From positions 3,069,001-3,133,000 of the forward strand of contig CP067346.1 in the NCBI GenBank assembly GCA_021561035.1: a DNA stretch of 64,000 nt, given 5' to 3'. The position numbers were made by a program, and so were the translations under genes. The notes under the pieces are model-generated. The model was not told the DNA's origin. It made no database searches and saw only the letters and a program-made list of their open reading frames with translations. Position 1 is the first letter of the stretch. Every line of letters starts with the position of its first letter. This stretch comes from Clostridioides sp. ES-S-0054-01 (lineage in GTDB: Bacteria; Bacillota; Clostridia; Peptostreptococcales; Peptostreptococcaceae). This document shows, in pieces, positions 25,139-34,449 of this stretch.

Positions 25139-26110
25139 TTATATTATAAAATCTTCATCCTCTAATTCCTCATACACTCCTTTTTGGTATCCATTACCCT
25201 TAGTTGAAAAGAAATCATGTGTTTTGGTTTCAGTGCTAAGACCATTTAATACAATTGGATTTATAGCATCTACAGTATATAGCTTCTCAAACCCTAGATT
25301 TTCTAAAGCTCTATTCGCATTGTATTTTAAAAAGTTCACAACCTCTTTTTCAAGCCCACTTTCTCTGTATATAACATTTGTATACTCTATCTCATTCTCC
25401 ATAAGGCTATAAAGTATAGAATACATCTTCTCTTCTAACATCTTCTTATCCATTTTATCAAATGAATCGTATATTTCTTGTGCTAGCAATCCTATATACT
25501 TACCATGTAAAGACTCATCTCTAAGAATAAGCGATATTATTTCTCCACTAGCTACCATCTTTCCTTGACCAGATAGATACAATGGATAAAAGAACCCTGA
25601 ATAAAACAAGAAACTCTCCAAAAATACACTTGTAACCATTGATAAATACAAACCTTTTTGATTTGTAGTATTTTCATATTGACCTAAAACTAAGTCAGCC
25701 TTTTTTTGTAAAGTTGGCTCTGTTTCTATCCACTCAAACAACTCATCTATTTCTGAATTAGAAAGTAGAGTCATAAATATAGAAGAATAACTTTTTGCAT
25801 GTATTTCTTCCATAGTTCCCATAAAAGATAAAACAGCTTTTCTTTGCAAATTTTCTGTTAAACTCATCATAGATGGGATTCCATTATTCCCCTGTTTTGT
25901 ATCCAATAATGTTAAACCACCCAATACTTTTTTATATAATTCCTTTTCCTTATCACTTAGTTCATTCCATACCTTGATATCTTTAGAAACAGATATTTCT
26001 TCAGGAAGCCAAAATTGTTTTACATTTTGCTCCCAAAAAGCCTGTGTAAACCCATCTTCTTCTTTATTCCAGTTAACTGCATTATGTATTTTATGTAAAT
26101 TAAATGTCAT
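25139..26110 (-). CDS. nrdF: Class Ib ribonucleotide reductase small subunit NrdF
   Basis: NrdF (323 residues) holds the dimetal-tyrosyl radical cofactor for ribonucleotide reduction. Ferritin-like motifs are present: the first acidic ligand in LGGLTLLDTKQGN, then MGTMEEIHAKSYSSIFMTLL (Glu and His ligands), and the second pair in SLILRDESLHGKYIGLLAQEIY. The radical Tyr sits within that architecture, and the C-terminus YEELEDEDFII is the tail that docks to NrdE. It lies 12 bases after nrdE in the same transcript. No nrdI or nrdH is adjacent. Confidence 0.96.
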   Translation of the reverse strand: MTFNLHKIHNAVNWNKEEDGFTQAFWEQNVKQFWLPEEISVSKDIKVWNELSDKEKELYKKVLGGLTLLDTKQGNNGIPSMMSLTENLQRKAVLSFMGTMEEIHAKSYSSIFMTLLSNSEIDELFEWIETEPTLQKKADLVLGQYENTTNQKGLYLSMVTSVFLESFLFYSGFFYPLYLSGQGKMVASGEIISLILRDESLHGKYIGLLAQEIYDSFDKMDKKMLEEKMYSILYSLMENEIEYTNVIYRESGLEKEVVNFLKYNANRALENLGFEKLYTVDAINPIVLNGLSTETKTHDFFSTKGNGYQKGVYEELEDEDFII

Positions 26111-26122
26111 ATACTTCTCTCC

Positions 26123-28222
26123 CTATACTGAACATACTAGACACTCATGAGTATCTCTTGCCATCTTTGTTCTTGTGTAATATAAACTTTTTAAGCCTTT
26201 TTTATATGCATATATGTAATGTCTAGCTATATCTCTAGTTGTCTTCTCATCTGTGACAAACAGTGTTGTTGATATACCTTGGTCAACATGGTTTTGAACT
26301 GTTGCTACTAAATCTATAACCTTTCTCATATCTATTCTGTATGCTGATTGATAATACAATATATTATCATTCGTTAAAAATGGCATTGGATATATTGTGG
26401 TAGAATCTCCATACGTTCTTACTTCTACTGGTTCAGTAATTGGCATTATACTTGATGTAGCATTTTGAACATAACTAATACTTTGAGTTGGTGCTACTGC
26501 CATTAAATACGCATTATATATACCTTTTTCTTTTACCTCATCCAATAAATTTGTCCAATCTTCTTTTGTTGGTATATAAATACCTTCAAATAATGCTTTT
26601 ACTTTTTCCGACTTAGGTAGATAAGATTGTTCATAGTATTTTGATAATACCTTGCTATTTCTTCCCTTAGCATATTCTGATTTATCAAATCCTTCAAAAG
26701 TTTGATTTTTTTCTATAGCTATTTTCATCGATGCTTTAATTGAATAATATCTAACCATTGCAAAAAATACATTAGAAAAATCTATAGCATCATCTGAAGT
26801 ATATAAAATATTTTCTCTTACTAAGTATCCATGTAAATTCATAGCTCCTAATCCTATAGAATGAGACTTGCTGTTACTGTTACTTACGGTTGGTACTGGT
26901 CTTATATCTGTATTATCTGCTACAAACGACAATGCTCTTATTGCTGTCTCAACCGTACTTTCTATAGTTTTATTATCCATAACATTTGCTATATTTAAAG
27001 AACCAAGATTACAACTTATATCTTGTCCCCATTCATTTTTGCCTCCATATCCCTCTATTTCCGAAGGTGTCTGATATTGGAATATTTCACAACATAAGTT
27101 AGACATCTTAATCATTCCAACATCTTTTAATGTATGTTCTCTATTAGCTGTATCTATGTACACTACATATGGATATCCACTTTCTTGTTGCATCTGTGCT
27201 ATTTTAGTCAACATCTGTCTAGGATTTATTTCTTTTTTTCTTATATCCTTGTCATCAACCAATTTATCGTACCACTCATTCATTTCTATCTCATCAAGAT
27301 AAACTCCATATTTCTTATACACAGTATGAGGATAAAATGCATATGCAATTTCATTTTTTTCTGCTAATTCCATAAACTTATCAGGTATTATAGCTCCTAG
27401 TGACAATGTAGCAAGTCTTATTTTCTCATCAGCATTTATCTTTTTCGTATCCATCAATAATTCAAAATCAGGATGGAATACAGTAAGGTAAACTGCACCG
27501 GAACCTTGTCTAGCTCCCATTTGATTAAAATAACTAAATGATTGTTCCAACATTTTAGCTACTCCAACAACACCCCCAGCTGCACCTTCTATATCTTTGA
27601 TAGATTCACCAGATGCTCTAAGTTTAGATAAATTTAGTGCAACTCCTCCACCAATCTTTGATAAGTGATTTGATGAAGATATAGCATATGATATACCTTC
27701 TGTACTATCTTCTACAGACAGTAAAAAACAGGACACCATTTCCCCAGCTCTTTTTCTTCCAGCATTTAAAAAAGTAGGTGTGGCTGGTTGAAATTCTTGT
27801 TTTACTATTTTATCTGCTAAGTTTAGAGCTAAACTCTCATCACCATTTCCTAATGTCAAAGCTACAATTAATACTTTATCATTATATGTTTCTAATATTT
27901 CCTTTCCATCATTGCTTTTTAATGCATAATTTTGATAAAATTTATTTGCACTCATATATGATTGAAATTCAAACTGATGTTTATCAATAATCTCATATAT
28001 ATTTTTAATAAACTTCATACTATACTGATTTATTATTTCTTTTGAATAATAACCCTCATATATTAAATACTTCAATCTTTCTTCTAAGTCATTAAATTTT
28101 CTCAACTTTGGTTTTATAAATTCTTCTATGTAACTACTTAAGGCTTCCTTGTCCTTTTCTAACTGATACTTACCTTGTTCATTTTTAATTATCACTTGAT
28201 TGTTAAGCTCTATCCAATTCAT
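26123..28222 (-). CDS. nrdE: Class Ib ribonucleotide reductase large subunit NrdE
   Basis: NrdE (699 residues) is the catalytic subunit converting ribonucleoside diphosphates to deoxy forms. The N-terminal class Ib domain is short and without an ATP-cone. The core shows LSKIGGGVALNLSKLRASG, ARQGSGAVYLTVFHPDFELLMDTKK, the catalytic loop CNLGSLNIANVMDN containing the conserved Asn, Cys and Glu region, and MAVAPTQSISYVQNATSSIMPITEP. The two redox cysteines are at the very C-terminus (HECLVCSV). Start ATG follows AAGGACGGTAAATA. Regulation is probably by NrdR through the boxes at 28361-28408. Confidence 0.96.
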   Translation of the reverse strand: MNWIELNNQVIIKNEQGKYQLEKDKEALSSYIEEFIKPKLRKFNDLEERLKYLIYEGYYSKEIINQYSMKFIKNIYEIIDKHQFEFQSYMSANKFYQNYALKSNDGKEILETYNDKVLIVALTLGNGDESLALNLADKIVKQEFQPATPTFLNAGRKRAGEMVSCFLLSVEDSTEGISYAISSSNHLSKIGGGVALNLSKLRASGESIKDIEGAAGGVVGVAKMLEQSFSYFNQMGARQGSGAVYLTVFHPDFELLMDTKKINADEKIRLATLSLGAIIPDKFMELAEKNEIAYAFYPHTVYKKYGVYLDEIEMNEWYDKLVDDKDIRKKEINPRQMLTKIAQMQQESGYPYVVYIDTANREHTLKDVGMIKMSNLCCEIFQYQTPSEIEGYGGKNEWGQDISCNLGSLNIANVMDNKTIESTVETAIRALSFVADNTDIRPVPTVSNSNSKSHSIGLGAMNLHGYLVRENILYTSDDAIDFSNVFFAMVRYYSIKASMKIAIEKNQTFEGFDKSEYAKGRNSKVLSKYYEQSYLPKSEKVKALFEGIYIPTKEDWTNLLDEVKEKGIYNAYLMAVAPTQSISYVQNATSSIMPITEPVEVRTYGDSTTIYPMPFLTNDNILYYQSAYRIDMRKVIDLVATVQNHVDQGISTTLFVTDEKTTRDIARHYIYAYKKGLKSLYYTRTKMARDTHECLVCSV

Positions 28223-28360
28223 TATTTACCGTCCTTTTAACATAATCTTGTGCTATAATTTCATTTAATTTGCTTATTATTTCTTTTAGTATTTATTAGT
28301 TGAAATCCCCAAAATAACCTATAACTATCGGAATATAATAAGTATTTTTCAAAAACAAAA

Positions 28361-28408
28361 GCACTACATATAGTCAGTGCTTTATCTATTATATACTACA
28401 TATAGTAT
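28361..28408 (-). promoter_or_regulatory. Pair of NrdR-box-like sites upstream of nrdEF
   Basis: ACTACATATAGT occurs exactly at 28363-28374 and 28395-28406, 32 bp apart (about three DNA turns). NrdR boxes are 16-bp near-palindromes of the form ACACTATATATAGTGT, usually in pairs with this spacing in front of nrd operons. The sites lie about 140-185 bp before nrdE. The first also sits in a longer palindrome GCACT...AGTGC (28361-28380). The rest of 28223-28701 is AT-rich, carrying the promoters of nrdE and of the rightward gene. Confidence 0.75.
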
Positions 28409-28701
28409 ATACACAAATTTTTTTATATCTAAACTTTTATTATTGTATCACTGATATTATTTTTGTTTAAATAAATTTTTATAAACTCAAATATAAAACA
28501 ATACAAACTTATTATGGTATGTTTAAAAGTACAAATTATCTCTAAATAGTCTAAAAATATATTATAATATATTCAAAACAAAATATTTTAAATATTATAT
28601 TCTATATATTATTTATAAGTTTTTTATTTATTGTTATATAATTAAATATATGACTATTTTGCTACTACATATATAAAAATAAATTCGTGAAGGTGATTTT
28701 A

Positions 28702-29427
28702 ATGAAAACTATTTCTAAACAAGAATTAGAAAAAGCACTTGAGAAACATTATTTATGGCTTAAAAACAATAATGACGGAGAAAAAGCAGATTTAAAAGAA
28801 TTAAGATTAGAAAACATGGACTTAACGGGATACTGTTTAAGTAATATTGACTTTTCGTGGTCTGACCTTATCAATTTAAATTTAGAAAAAGCAGATTTAG
28901 AAAACTCTAGTTTTAAGAATTCTTATTTTTCGGATTGTTCATTAAAAAATTCTATACTAAAAAATGCAGACTTAGGTGGTACAAATTTTAGATTTTGTGA
29001 TTTATCTAAATCAGATATTAGAGGGGCTAATTTAGAAAATTCTAATTTAGAATATGCTACTTTGGACGGAGTAATATCAGATGAAAATACTCGTTTTTTT
29101 AAATTATACTGTCCTGAAACGGGAGCATTTATAGGCTATAAAAAATGTTTTAATTTTAGAATGGTACAATTATTAATACCGAGTGACGCAAAAAGAGTAT
29201 CTGCTACATCAAATGCTTGTAGATGTAATAAAGCAAAAGTACTGTCAATTACAAGCATAGATGGCAAAGAATCTTTTAAAACTGCTCGTGCATATGCTGA
29301 TGAAAATTTTATATATAGAGTAGGAGAAATGATTGTAGCTGAAGATTTTAATGAAAATAGATGGAAAGAATCAACTACAGGAATTCACTTTTTTCTAACT
29401 AGAGAGGAAGCTATAGATTATCTGTAA
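28702..29427 (+). CDS. Pentapeptide-repeat protein with C-terminal DUF5758-like domain
   Basis: A 241-residue protein. Residues about 25-125 are pentapeptide repeats of the A(D/N)LXX type (LRLENMDLTGYCLSNIDFSW, LEKADLENSSFKNSYF, LKNADLGGTNFRFCDLSKS, IRGANLENSNLEYATL), which fold as a right-handed quadrilateral beta-helix. The C-terminal half (FKLYCPETGAFIGYKKC to the end) resembles the DUF5758 domain often fused to such repeats. The start is the ATG at 28702 behind AAGGTGATTTTA; the upstream GTG at 28687 is part of that site. Its function is unknown. Some pentapeptide proteins mimic DNA and protect gyrase (Qnr), but the attached domain argues for a different job here. It is the only rightward gene before the IclR gene. 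Confidence 0.82.
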   Translation: MKTISKQELEKALEKHYLWLKNNNDGEKADLKELRLENMDLTGYCLSNIDFSWSDLINLNLEKADLENSSFKNSYFSDCSLKNSILKNADLGGTNFRFCDLSKSDIRGANLENSNLEYATLDGVISDENTRFFKLYCPETGAFIGYKKCFNFRMVQLLIPSDAKRVSATSNACRCNKAKVLSITSIDGKESFKTARAYADENFIYRVGEMIVAEDFNENRWKESTTGIHFFLTREEAIDYL

Positions 29428-29486
29428 AGTAACTTCTTTTTATAATGATATATATAAAATACATAAATAATAAAAAAAGGCTATCT

Positions 29487-30209
29487 TTACGCACAATGAG
29501 TTCGATATTCAATCGGACTCATTCCGTTTTTTAATTGTATTCTTTCATTATTATAAAAATAAATATAATCATTTATTAGACTAATCATTTTCTTTGGATC
29601 TGTAGTATCAATTAAATATATTAATTCAGATTTAAAATGACTGAAAAAACTTTCTATAGGAGCATTATCCCAGCAGTTGCCCCTTCGGGACATTGATTGT
29701 ATAATACCATTATCCTTAAGCCTTTTAGAGTAAGATCTACTTGTATATTGTGAACCTTGATCTGTATGTAAAATACAATCTTTGGCTACATTCATATATA
29801 AGAATTTTTTACCGATAGGTATGTATGTTATATCCATACAAATTTTTTCTAATGGTTGATTAGCTCTAAATTCACGATTTAATATATTATCATATATCTC
29901 ATATGATTTAAACTTACGTCTATATACTTTCTTTCTAATAATAGATTTAATACCTAGTTCTTTCATCAACCTATATACTCTCTTATGATTAATAGGGGTA
30001 TCAAGTATTTTATTTATATAAGTACAAATTCTTTTTCTACCGTAAGTTAATCTATATTTTTTATGTATTTCAATTATATAATCCTTAATAATTCTATCTT
30101 TGATACCCCTATCGGAAGTTTTTTTAGAATAACTTAGCCATTTATAGTAACCGCTTCTTGACACACCTATCAACTTACACATACTAGAAATACTATACTT
30201 CCTAGACAT
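29487..30209 (-). pseudogene. IS3-family transposase OrfB with internal deletion
   Basis: A DDE integrase (rve) of 240 residues where about 275-285 is usual. The N-terminal zone YSISSMCKLIGVSRSGYYKWLS and the HTH-like IIEIHKKYRLTYGRKRICTYI are normal. The catalytic core begins KICMDITYIPIGKKFLYMNVAKD, containing the first Asp, but then jumps directly to CILHTDQGSQYTSRSY, containing the second Asp; the intervening 35-40 residues (the strand and helix normally following the first Asp) are missing without frame loss. The Glu motif GNCWDNAPIESFFSHFKSE is intact. The missing part of the RNase H fold should abolish transposition. Confidence 0.8.
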
Positions 30210-30235
30210 AAGTTTAATTGTTTTAAATTTATCGC

Positions 30236-30553
30236 TTACTTTGACTTGTCCAATAGGGTACTTAACTTTTTTAAGAATTCATTCTCCATGCGTAAGTACT
30301 TCAATTCTTCTTCAACAGATTTAAATTTTCTATTATCATTTTCTAGACTAATATTTTTAAATCTGCCCCTAGTTTCATCATTAAATGCAGTTTTACCTTT
30401 ATTTTTATAATCTTTTACCCAGTTTTGAACTTGTGTTTTGCTTCTTATATTCAGCATCTCAGCAATTTTGTATGATGAGTATCCTTCTTTTATATATAAG
30501 TTTACAGCTTTTAGTTTAAGTTCTTTGCTATATTTTTTGTGTTTTTTAGACAT
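30236..30553 (-). CDS. IS3-family transposase OrfA
   Basis: A 105-residue DNA-binding protein with a helix-turn-helix (YSKELKLKAVNLYIKEGYSSYKIAEMLNI...TQVQNWVKDYKNKG) and a leucine-zipper-like tail (VEEELKYLRMENEFLKKLSTLL) that mediates multimerisation. The slippery AAAAAAG near its end allows fusion with OrfB. It is apparently complete. Confidence 0.9.
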   Translation of the reverse strand: MSKKHKKYSKELKLKAVNLYIKEGYSSYKIAEMLNIRSKTQVQNWVKDYKNKGKTAFNDETRGRFKNISLENDNRKFKSVEEELKYLRMENEFLKKLSTLLDKSK

Positions 30554-30682
30554 AGAAAAACCCCCTTAGAGTATACGTTTTTTAGACCTATTATAATAGC
30601 CTTTTATTTAAATGTCTACTATAAGGGGATTATACTAAAATAGAGATAGACCTTTTTTCATTGTTGAAATGATGAAAATATA

Positions 30683-30747
30683 TTTGATTTCATACAAAAA
30701 GAGTGCCTCATGAAATAAAAAGTTCATTTTTAGACACCCACTTTTTA
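30683..30747 (-). terminator. Terminator of the B12 uptake operon, copy of a dispersed hairpin
   Basis: Reading leftwards, a stem of AGTGGGTGTCT pairs with the GAGGCACTC arm across an ATGAAC-containing loop and is followed by TTTTTGTATGAAATCAAA. Practically the same sequence lies at 46400-46460, after the mannosidase operon; a partial relative (GAGTGCCTT core) is at 40807-40848. It lies about 40 nt downstream of the ATPase stop. Confidence 0.7.
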
Positions 30748-30783
30748 TATTTTATAGTTCACAAGTACATTTTATTTTAAAGG

Positions 30784-31980
30784 TTATAGTAAATTATTCA
30801 TATTAATACTATCTACTATTTGGGAAACTTTATCTATATATTCTATATTATTGTACAGATTATTATAATACTTATGACTCTCATCTCTATTTCTAAAAGA
30901 ATAAACTTTTTTATTTAACTTCAAAGCCTCTTTTATAATATCTATATTCCTTTTGTTTATTTCACCTATATTAAATCCAGTATCTATTATAACCTTAGAA
31001 TTACTTAGGCTCTTAATGGCCAAATCGAAATTCTCATCACTTATCAACTCAAATGGCTTTTCTGTAAACATCTTTATGCCCATAGTTCTACCAATTTCAT
31101 AATCAATATCATTTTCATGTATTATTCCAGAGTATAGACCTATACCTTTTTTAGTAAAAACTCTATAAATTGGTGTAGCTTTACCACCACCACCAATTAT
31201 AAAAACTTCATTTTTAGATTTATTGCTAATCTCTACGGCACCTAATAGACTATTGAAATTTTTATCATCCAATTCATAAAGTGAATTTATGATATCTTCA
31301 TCCACTACATCTTCAGGTTGACCATAAGCTATGACTTTATTATTCTTTATAAGAGCAACTTTATCACAACTTTTTAATGCTATATCTATTTCATGTAAGG
31401 AAAGTATTACTGAAATTGATTTTTCCTTACTTAATTTTTTTAGTATGTTTATAAGCTCTAACCTATGTTTTATATCTAAGTGAGTTGTCGGCTCATCCAA
31501 TATAATTATTTCTGGCTCTTGAACTAAGGCTCTTGCAACCAATACTTTTTGTTTTTCTCCATCACTTAGTTCATCAAAATATCTTTTTTTTAAGTGTAGT
31601 GCATCTACAGATTCTAATGCTTCATCTACCAGTATTAAATCTTTTTTAGATAAACTACCAAAAAATCCTGTATATGGATACCTTCCTATATTAACTATAT
31701 CTTGTACAGTCATTAAATCACCTAATAATCTATTTGTAAGCACTAAAGCCATTTTTTTCGATAATGCCTTTCTTGATATATGATTTACATCTATGTCATT
31801 TAAATATATATCCCCTTTTATTGGCGTTATAAGTTTAGATAAAGACCTTAATATAGTAGTTTTTCCAGCACCATTACTTCCTAAAAGACATAATATTTCT
31901 CCATTTTTTACCTCTATATTTATATCACTCACAACTACTTTTTTATTATATCCTACACTTAAATTATTAGTTCTCAACAT
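30784..31980 (-). CDS. btuD: Cobalamin/iron-complex ABC transporter ATPase with C-terminal extra domain
   Basis: ATPase partner of a FecCD/BtuC permease. Residues about 1-245 form the usual domain: Walker A GSNGAGKTTILRSL, Q-loop LVLTNRLLGDLMTVQD, signature ELSDGEKQKVLVARAL, Walker B IIILDEPTTHLD, H-loop LSLHEIDIAL. Residues about 250-398 are an addition, starting NEVFIIGGGGKATPIYRVF and including VIIDTGFNIGEINKRN; the GGGGKA loop followed by alternating strands suggests a Rossmann-like nucleotide- or ligand-binding domain. The length, 398 against about 255, shows the fusion. Last gene of the riboswitch-controlled unit. B12 specificity is inferred from the riboswitch. Confidence 0.85.
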   Translation of the reverse strand: MLRTNNLSVGYNKKVVVSDINIEVKNGEILCLLGSNGAGKTTILRSLSKLITPIKGDIYLNDIDVNHISRKALSKKMALVLTNRLLGDLMTVQDIVNIGRYPYTGFFGSLSKKDLILVDEALESVDALHLKKRYFDELSDGEKQKVLVARALVQEPEIIILDEPTTHLDIKHRLELINILKKLSKEKSISVILSLHEIDIALKSCDKVALIKNNKVIAYGQPEDVVDEDIINSLYELDDKNFNSLLGAVEISNKSKNEVFIIGGGGKATPIYRVFTKKGIGLYSGIIHENDIDYEIGRTMGIKMFTEKPFELISDENFDLAIKSLSNSKVIIDTGFNIGEINKRNIDIIKEALKLNKKVYSFRNRDESHKYYNNLYNNIEYIDKVSQIVDSINMNNLL

Positions 31981-31982
31981 AT

Positions 31983-33008
31983 CTAAGTCCTATCCTTCCT
32001 TTTCATCAATAGCATTACTACAATCGGTGCTCCTAACAAAGATGTTATTGTACTTATTGGTAACTCTACTGGTGACAAAATTACTCTTGATATTAAATCA
32101 CAAAGGGCTGTAACTATACTTCCTAAAAAGATTACTACTGGTATTAGTACCCTATTATCTGACGTCTTAAATATCAATTTTGAAATTTGAGGCACTGCAA
32201 GTCCAATAAATCCTATAGGTCCTGCAAATGCCGATACTATTGCTGCCAATATACTAGATATAAATACTATAAAAACTCTAAAAAATTTTATATTTATACC
32301 AATACTTTTTGCATACTCTTCTCCTAATAAAAAAGCATTTAAAGGTTTTATTATGAATATAGTCATCAAAAGACCTAACATACCAACTATTATAAGTATT
32401 TCTACCTTTTCCCATGTAAATCCAGAAAAGCTTCCCATAGACCATATAGTAAATTCTTTTAGTTTCTCACTATTTGCAAATGATTGTAATACGTTTGTTA
32501 TACCACTACACACATATCCAGTCATAATTCCTATTATTAAAAGAGTTGTTATATTCTTTACCTTATTTGCAAATAAAATGACTATAGACATTACAATTAA
32601 AGCTCCTACAAATGCTGCTACAAATATACTCATTGAATTTATACTCTCAAATCCCAATGTGTATCCTCCCAAAATCATAAGTGCTACTGACAAAGTAGAA
32701 CCTGAAGATACACCTAATATATATGGTTCAACTATTGGATTCTTAAAAAATATCTGTAGTAAAATACCAGATACTGCTAAGCATGCTCCACCTACCATAG
32801 TTGCAAGTACTCTAGGAATTCTTATATTATATATTATTTTATAATGCTCTGTATTATCCATACCTCTTAATACAACATCTATTATTTCTTTCAGCTCAAT
32901 TTTTACAGAGCCAAATGCTACACACACTAAAAAAGTAAGTATCATACTTATAATTAGTCCTATAAATACTGTAGTATTCTTTATTCTCATTTTATTGATA
33001 AAATCCAT
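31983..33008 (-). CDS. btuC: Cobalamin/iron-complex ABC transporter permease (FecCD/BtuC family)
   Basis: A 341-residue permease with about ten membrane segments. The family markers are RIPRVLATMVGGACLAVSGILLQIFFKNPIVEPYILGVSSGS near residues 62-105, and the ATPase-coupling region IGINIKFFRVFIVFISSILAAIVSAFAGPIGFIGLAVPQISKLIF with its GPIGFIGLAVPH-like motif. It ends two bases before the ATPase start. Between the binding protein and this gene there are 71 bases (33009-33079), so all three form one unit. Confidence 0.93.
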   Translation of the reverse strand: MDFINKMRIKNTTVFIGLIISMILTFLVCVAFGSVKIELKEIIDVVLRGMDNTEHYKIIYNIRIPRVLATMVGGACLAVSGILLQIFFKNPIVEPYILGVSSGSTLSVALMILGGYTLGFESINSMSIFVAAFVGALIVMSIVILFANKVKNITTLLIIGIMTGYVCSGITNVLQSFANSEKLKEFTIWSMGSFSGFTWEKVEILIIVGMLGLLMTIFIIKPLNAFLLGEEYAKSIGINIKFFRVFIVFISSILAAIVSAFAGPIGFIGLAVPQISKLIFKTSDNRVLIPVVIFLGSIVTALCDLISRVILSPVELPISTITSLLGAPIVVMLLMKRKDRT

Positions 33009-33079
33009 TTATATACTCCTCTTAACAACCTATATTAACTAAAATCCATAAAACTCATCTTTTAGTGTCGTCTTCTATA

Positions 33080-34210
33080 TTATTTATCATAATTTATATA
33101 ATGTTTGATTTTTTCACCTGTAGTACCTGGATGAAACATCTCAATTAAATCTACTATTAATTCATCAGTCTTATCTACTGATTGATAATAATCTGGAGCA
33201 AATACCCATAAGTTACCATTTTTTACAACATCTAAATCAGCCAATATAGGTGTGCTAGATTTTATAAAGTCTAAGTTTGGGGCATAATCTGAACTTGATG
33301 AGTATACAAATATATCTGCATCCTTTGCAACTTCATGTAATTGTTCAATGCTCACTCGTCCTTCATTTGAATCTATTGAAGCACATACATTTATTCCACC
33401 AGCCATTCTTATCATATTATCTACATATGAATCTTTAGGCGCTATATAAGCATTTCCTTCATATACAGATGCCCATACAACTTTAGGCTTAGCTTTGTTC
33501 TTTATTTTTTTACTTACTTCTTCTATCCTTTGTACTGTTTTATCTAGTTCACTAGTAGCTATATCTTCTTTATCATAAAAGGCAGCTATCAAACTTGTCC
33601 ACTCCATTCTTCCAAATGGATTTTGCTCTTTATATTCATTATCTACAACATAATTAAGCCCTAATTCTTTTAGTTTATCAATAAATTTTGTATCAGCTTC
33701 TGATAAACCACTACTCACTATAGTTAAATCAGGATTTAAGTCTACTATTTTCTCATAATCTGGTGCTAAGTTTGAGCCAACATAATGTATCTTTCCATCA
33801 TTCATTAAATCTTTAATTTCTTTTATAGTCCAATATTGTTCTTCTGTTGTCACTGCTTTTATACTATCTAGTTCTCCTATTGTTCTTAGAGAACAAGCTT
33901 GTGTTGTGGATGCTATTAGTACATTATCTACAGGTGTTCTAACTATATTAGAATTTTTATACTTTTTAGGAATTTTAATCTTCTTAGGAATTAAAATTAG
34001 TTCTCTATTATCTCCATCAGTCACTTTTTTAATTCCATCTTCTAAATCCTCAACACTAAACCCACTTGCATATTTTAATTCTAACTTCTTACCACTACTA
34101 ACTTGTGTATTATCTTTATCATTTTTACTGCATCCTATAAGACCTCCAACTAAAAAAACTACCATAACAATTAAAAAAAACTGCTTTAAAACATTTACCT
34201 TAAATTTCAT
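33080..34210 (-). CDS. btuF: Lipoprotein binding protein of the B12/iron-complex transporter
   Basis: A 376-residue BtuF/FepB-type lipoprotein; the signal peptide ends LVGGLIGC (lipobox). I choose the ATG at 34210, seven bases after GGAG, over a GTG nine bases earlier. The periplasmic-binding-protein 2 fold is seen as RTPVDNVLIASTTQACSLRTIGELDSIKAV, YEKIVDLNPDLTIVSSGLSEAD and VWASVYEGNAYIAPKDSYVDNMIRMAGGINV. First gene after the cobalamin riboswitch and its terminator, so the likely cargo is cobalamin or a corrinoid. Confidence 0.87.
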   Translation of the reverse strand: MKFKVNVLKQFFLIVMVVFLVGGLIGCSKNDKDNTQVSSGKKLELKYASGFSVEDLEDGIKKVTDGDNRELILIPKKIKIPKKYKNSNIVRTPVDNVLIASTTQACSLRTIGELDSIKAVTTEEQYWTIKEIKDLMNDGKIHYVGSNLAPDYEKIVDLNPDLTIVSSGLSEADTKFIDKLKELGLNYVVDNEYKEQNPFGRMEWTSLIAAFYDKEDIATSELDKTVQRIEEVSKKIKNKAKPKVVWASVYEGNAYIAPKDSYVDNMIRMAGGINVCASIDSNEGRVSIEQLHEVAKDADIFVYSSSSDYAPNLDFIKSSTPILADLDVVKNGNLWVFAPDYYQSVDKTDELIVDLIEMFHPGTTGEKIKHYINYDK

Positions 34211-34330
34211 CTCTTTCACTCCAATATCTTATTTTTTATGAGTGGCTAAAAAACTTTAATAATATATACTTTTTTAAAATATATCTTATTAAAATTATCT
34301 TAAAGTCATCTTTAATAAGTATAACCTTTT

Positions 34331-34370
34331 AATAAAATAAAAAACTTCTCCTAATTTAGAAAGGAGAAGT
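34331..34370 (-). terminator. Intrinsic terminator forming the riboswitch expression platform
   Basis: ACTTCTCCT (34344-34352 plus-strand view) pairs with AGGAGAAGT (34362-34370); read leftwards the stem is followed by TTTTTTATTTTATT. It lies between the cobalamin aptamer and the binding-protein gene, so B12 binding would end transcription early. Confidence 0.88.
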
Positions 34371-34449
34371 CTTATATATCAACTTTACAAAAAATGAATT
34401 GATATTTTCATTTTATTATAAATTACAATTTCCACCCTAAATTGAACCT

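Larger units (their letters stand above)
29475..30605 (-). mobile_element. IS3-family (IS150 group) insertion sequence, internally deleted
   Basis: A two-gene element with orfA and orfB and matching inverted ends: AAAAGGCTAT at 29475-29484 and ATAGCCTTTT at 30596-30605. Outer boundaries may reach a few bases further because the adjoining A/T-rich bases also partly match. A classic A6G slippery string (30266-30272 on the minus strand, CTTAAAAAAG) lies near the end of orfA, the site of programmed -1 frameshifting for an OrfAB transposase. The orfB product lacks a central segment, so the element is probably immobile. Confidence 0.8.

Noticed and set aside
34331-34370. Terminator assigned to the downstream aldolase gene
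   Set aside because: The aldolase gene ends at 34677 on the far side of the aptamer; this hairpin's T-run faces the binding-protein gene, so it belongs to the riboswitch.
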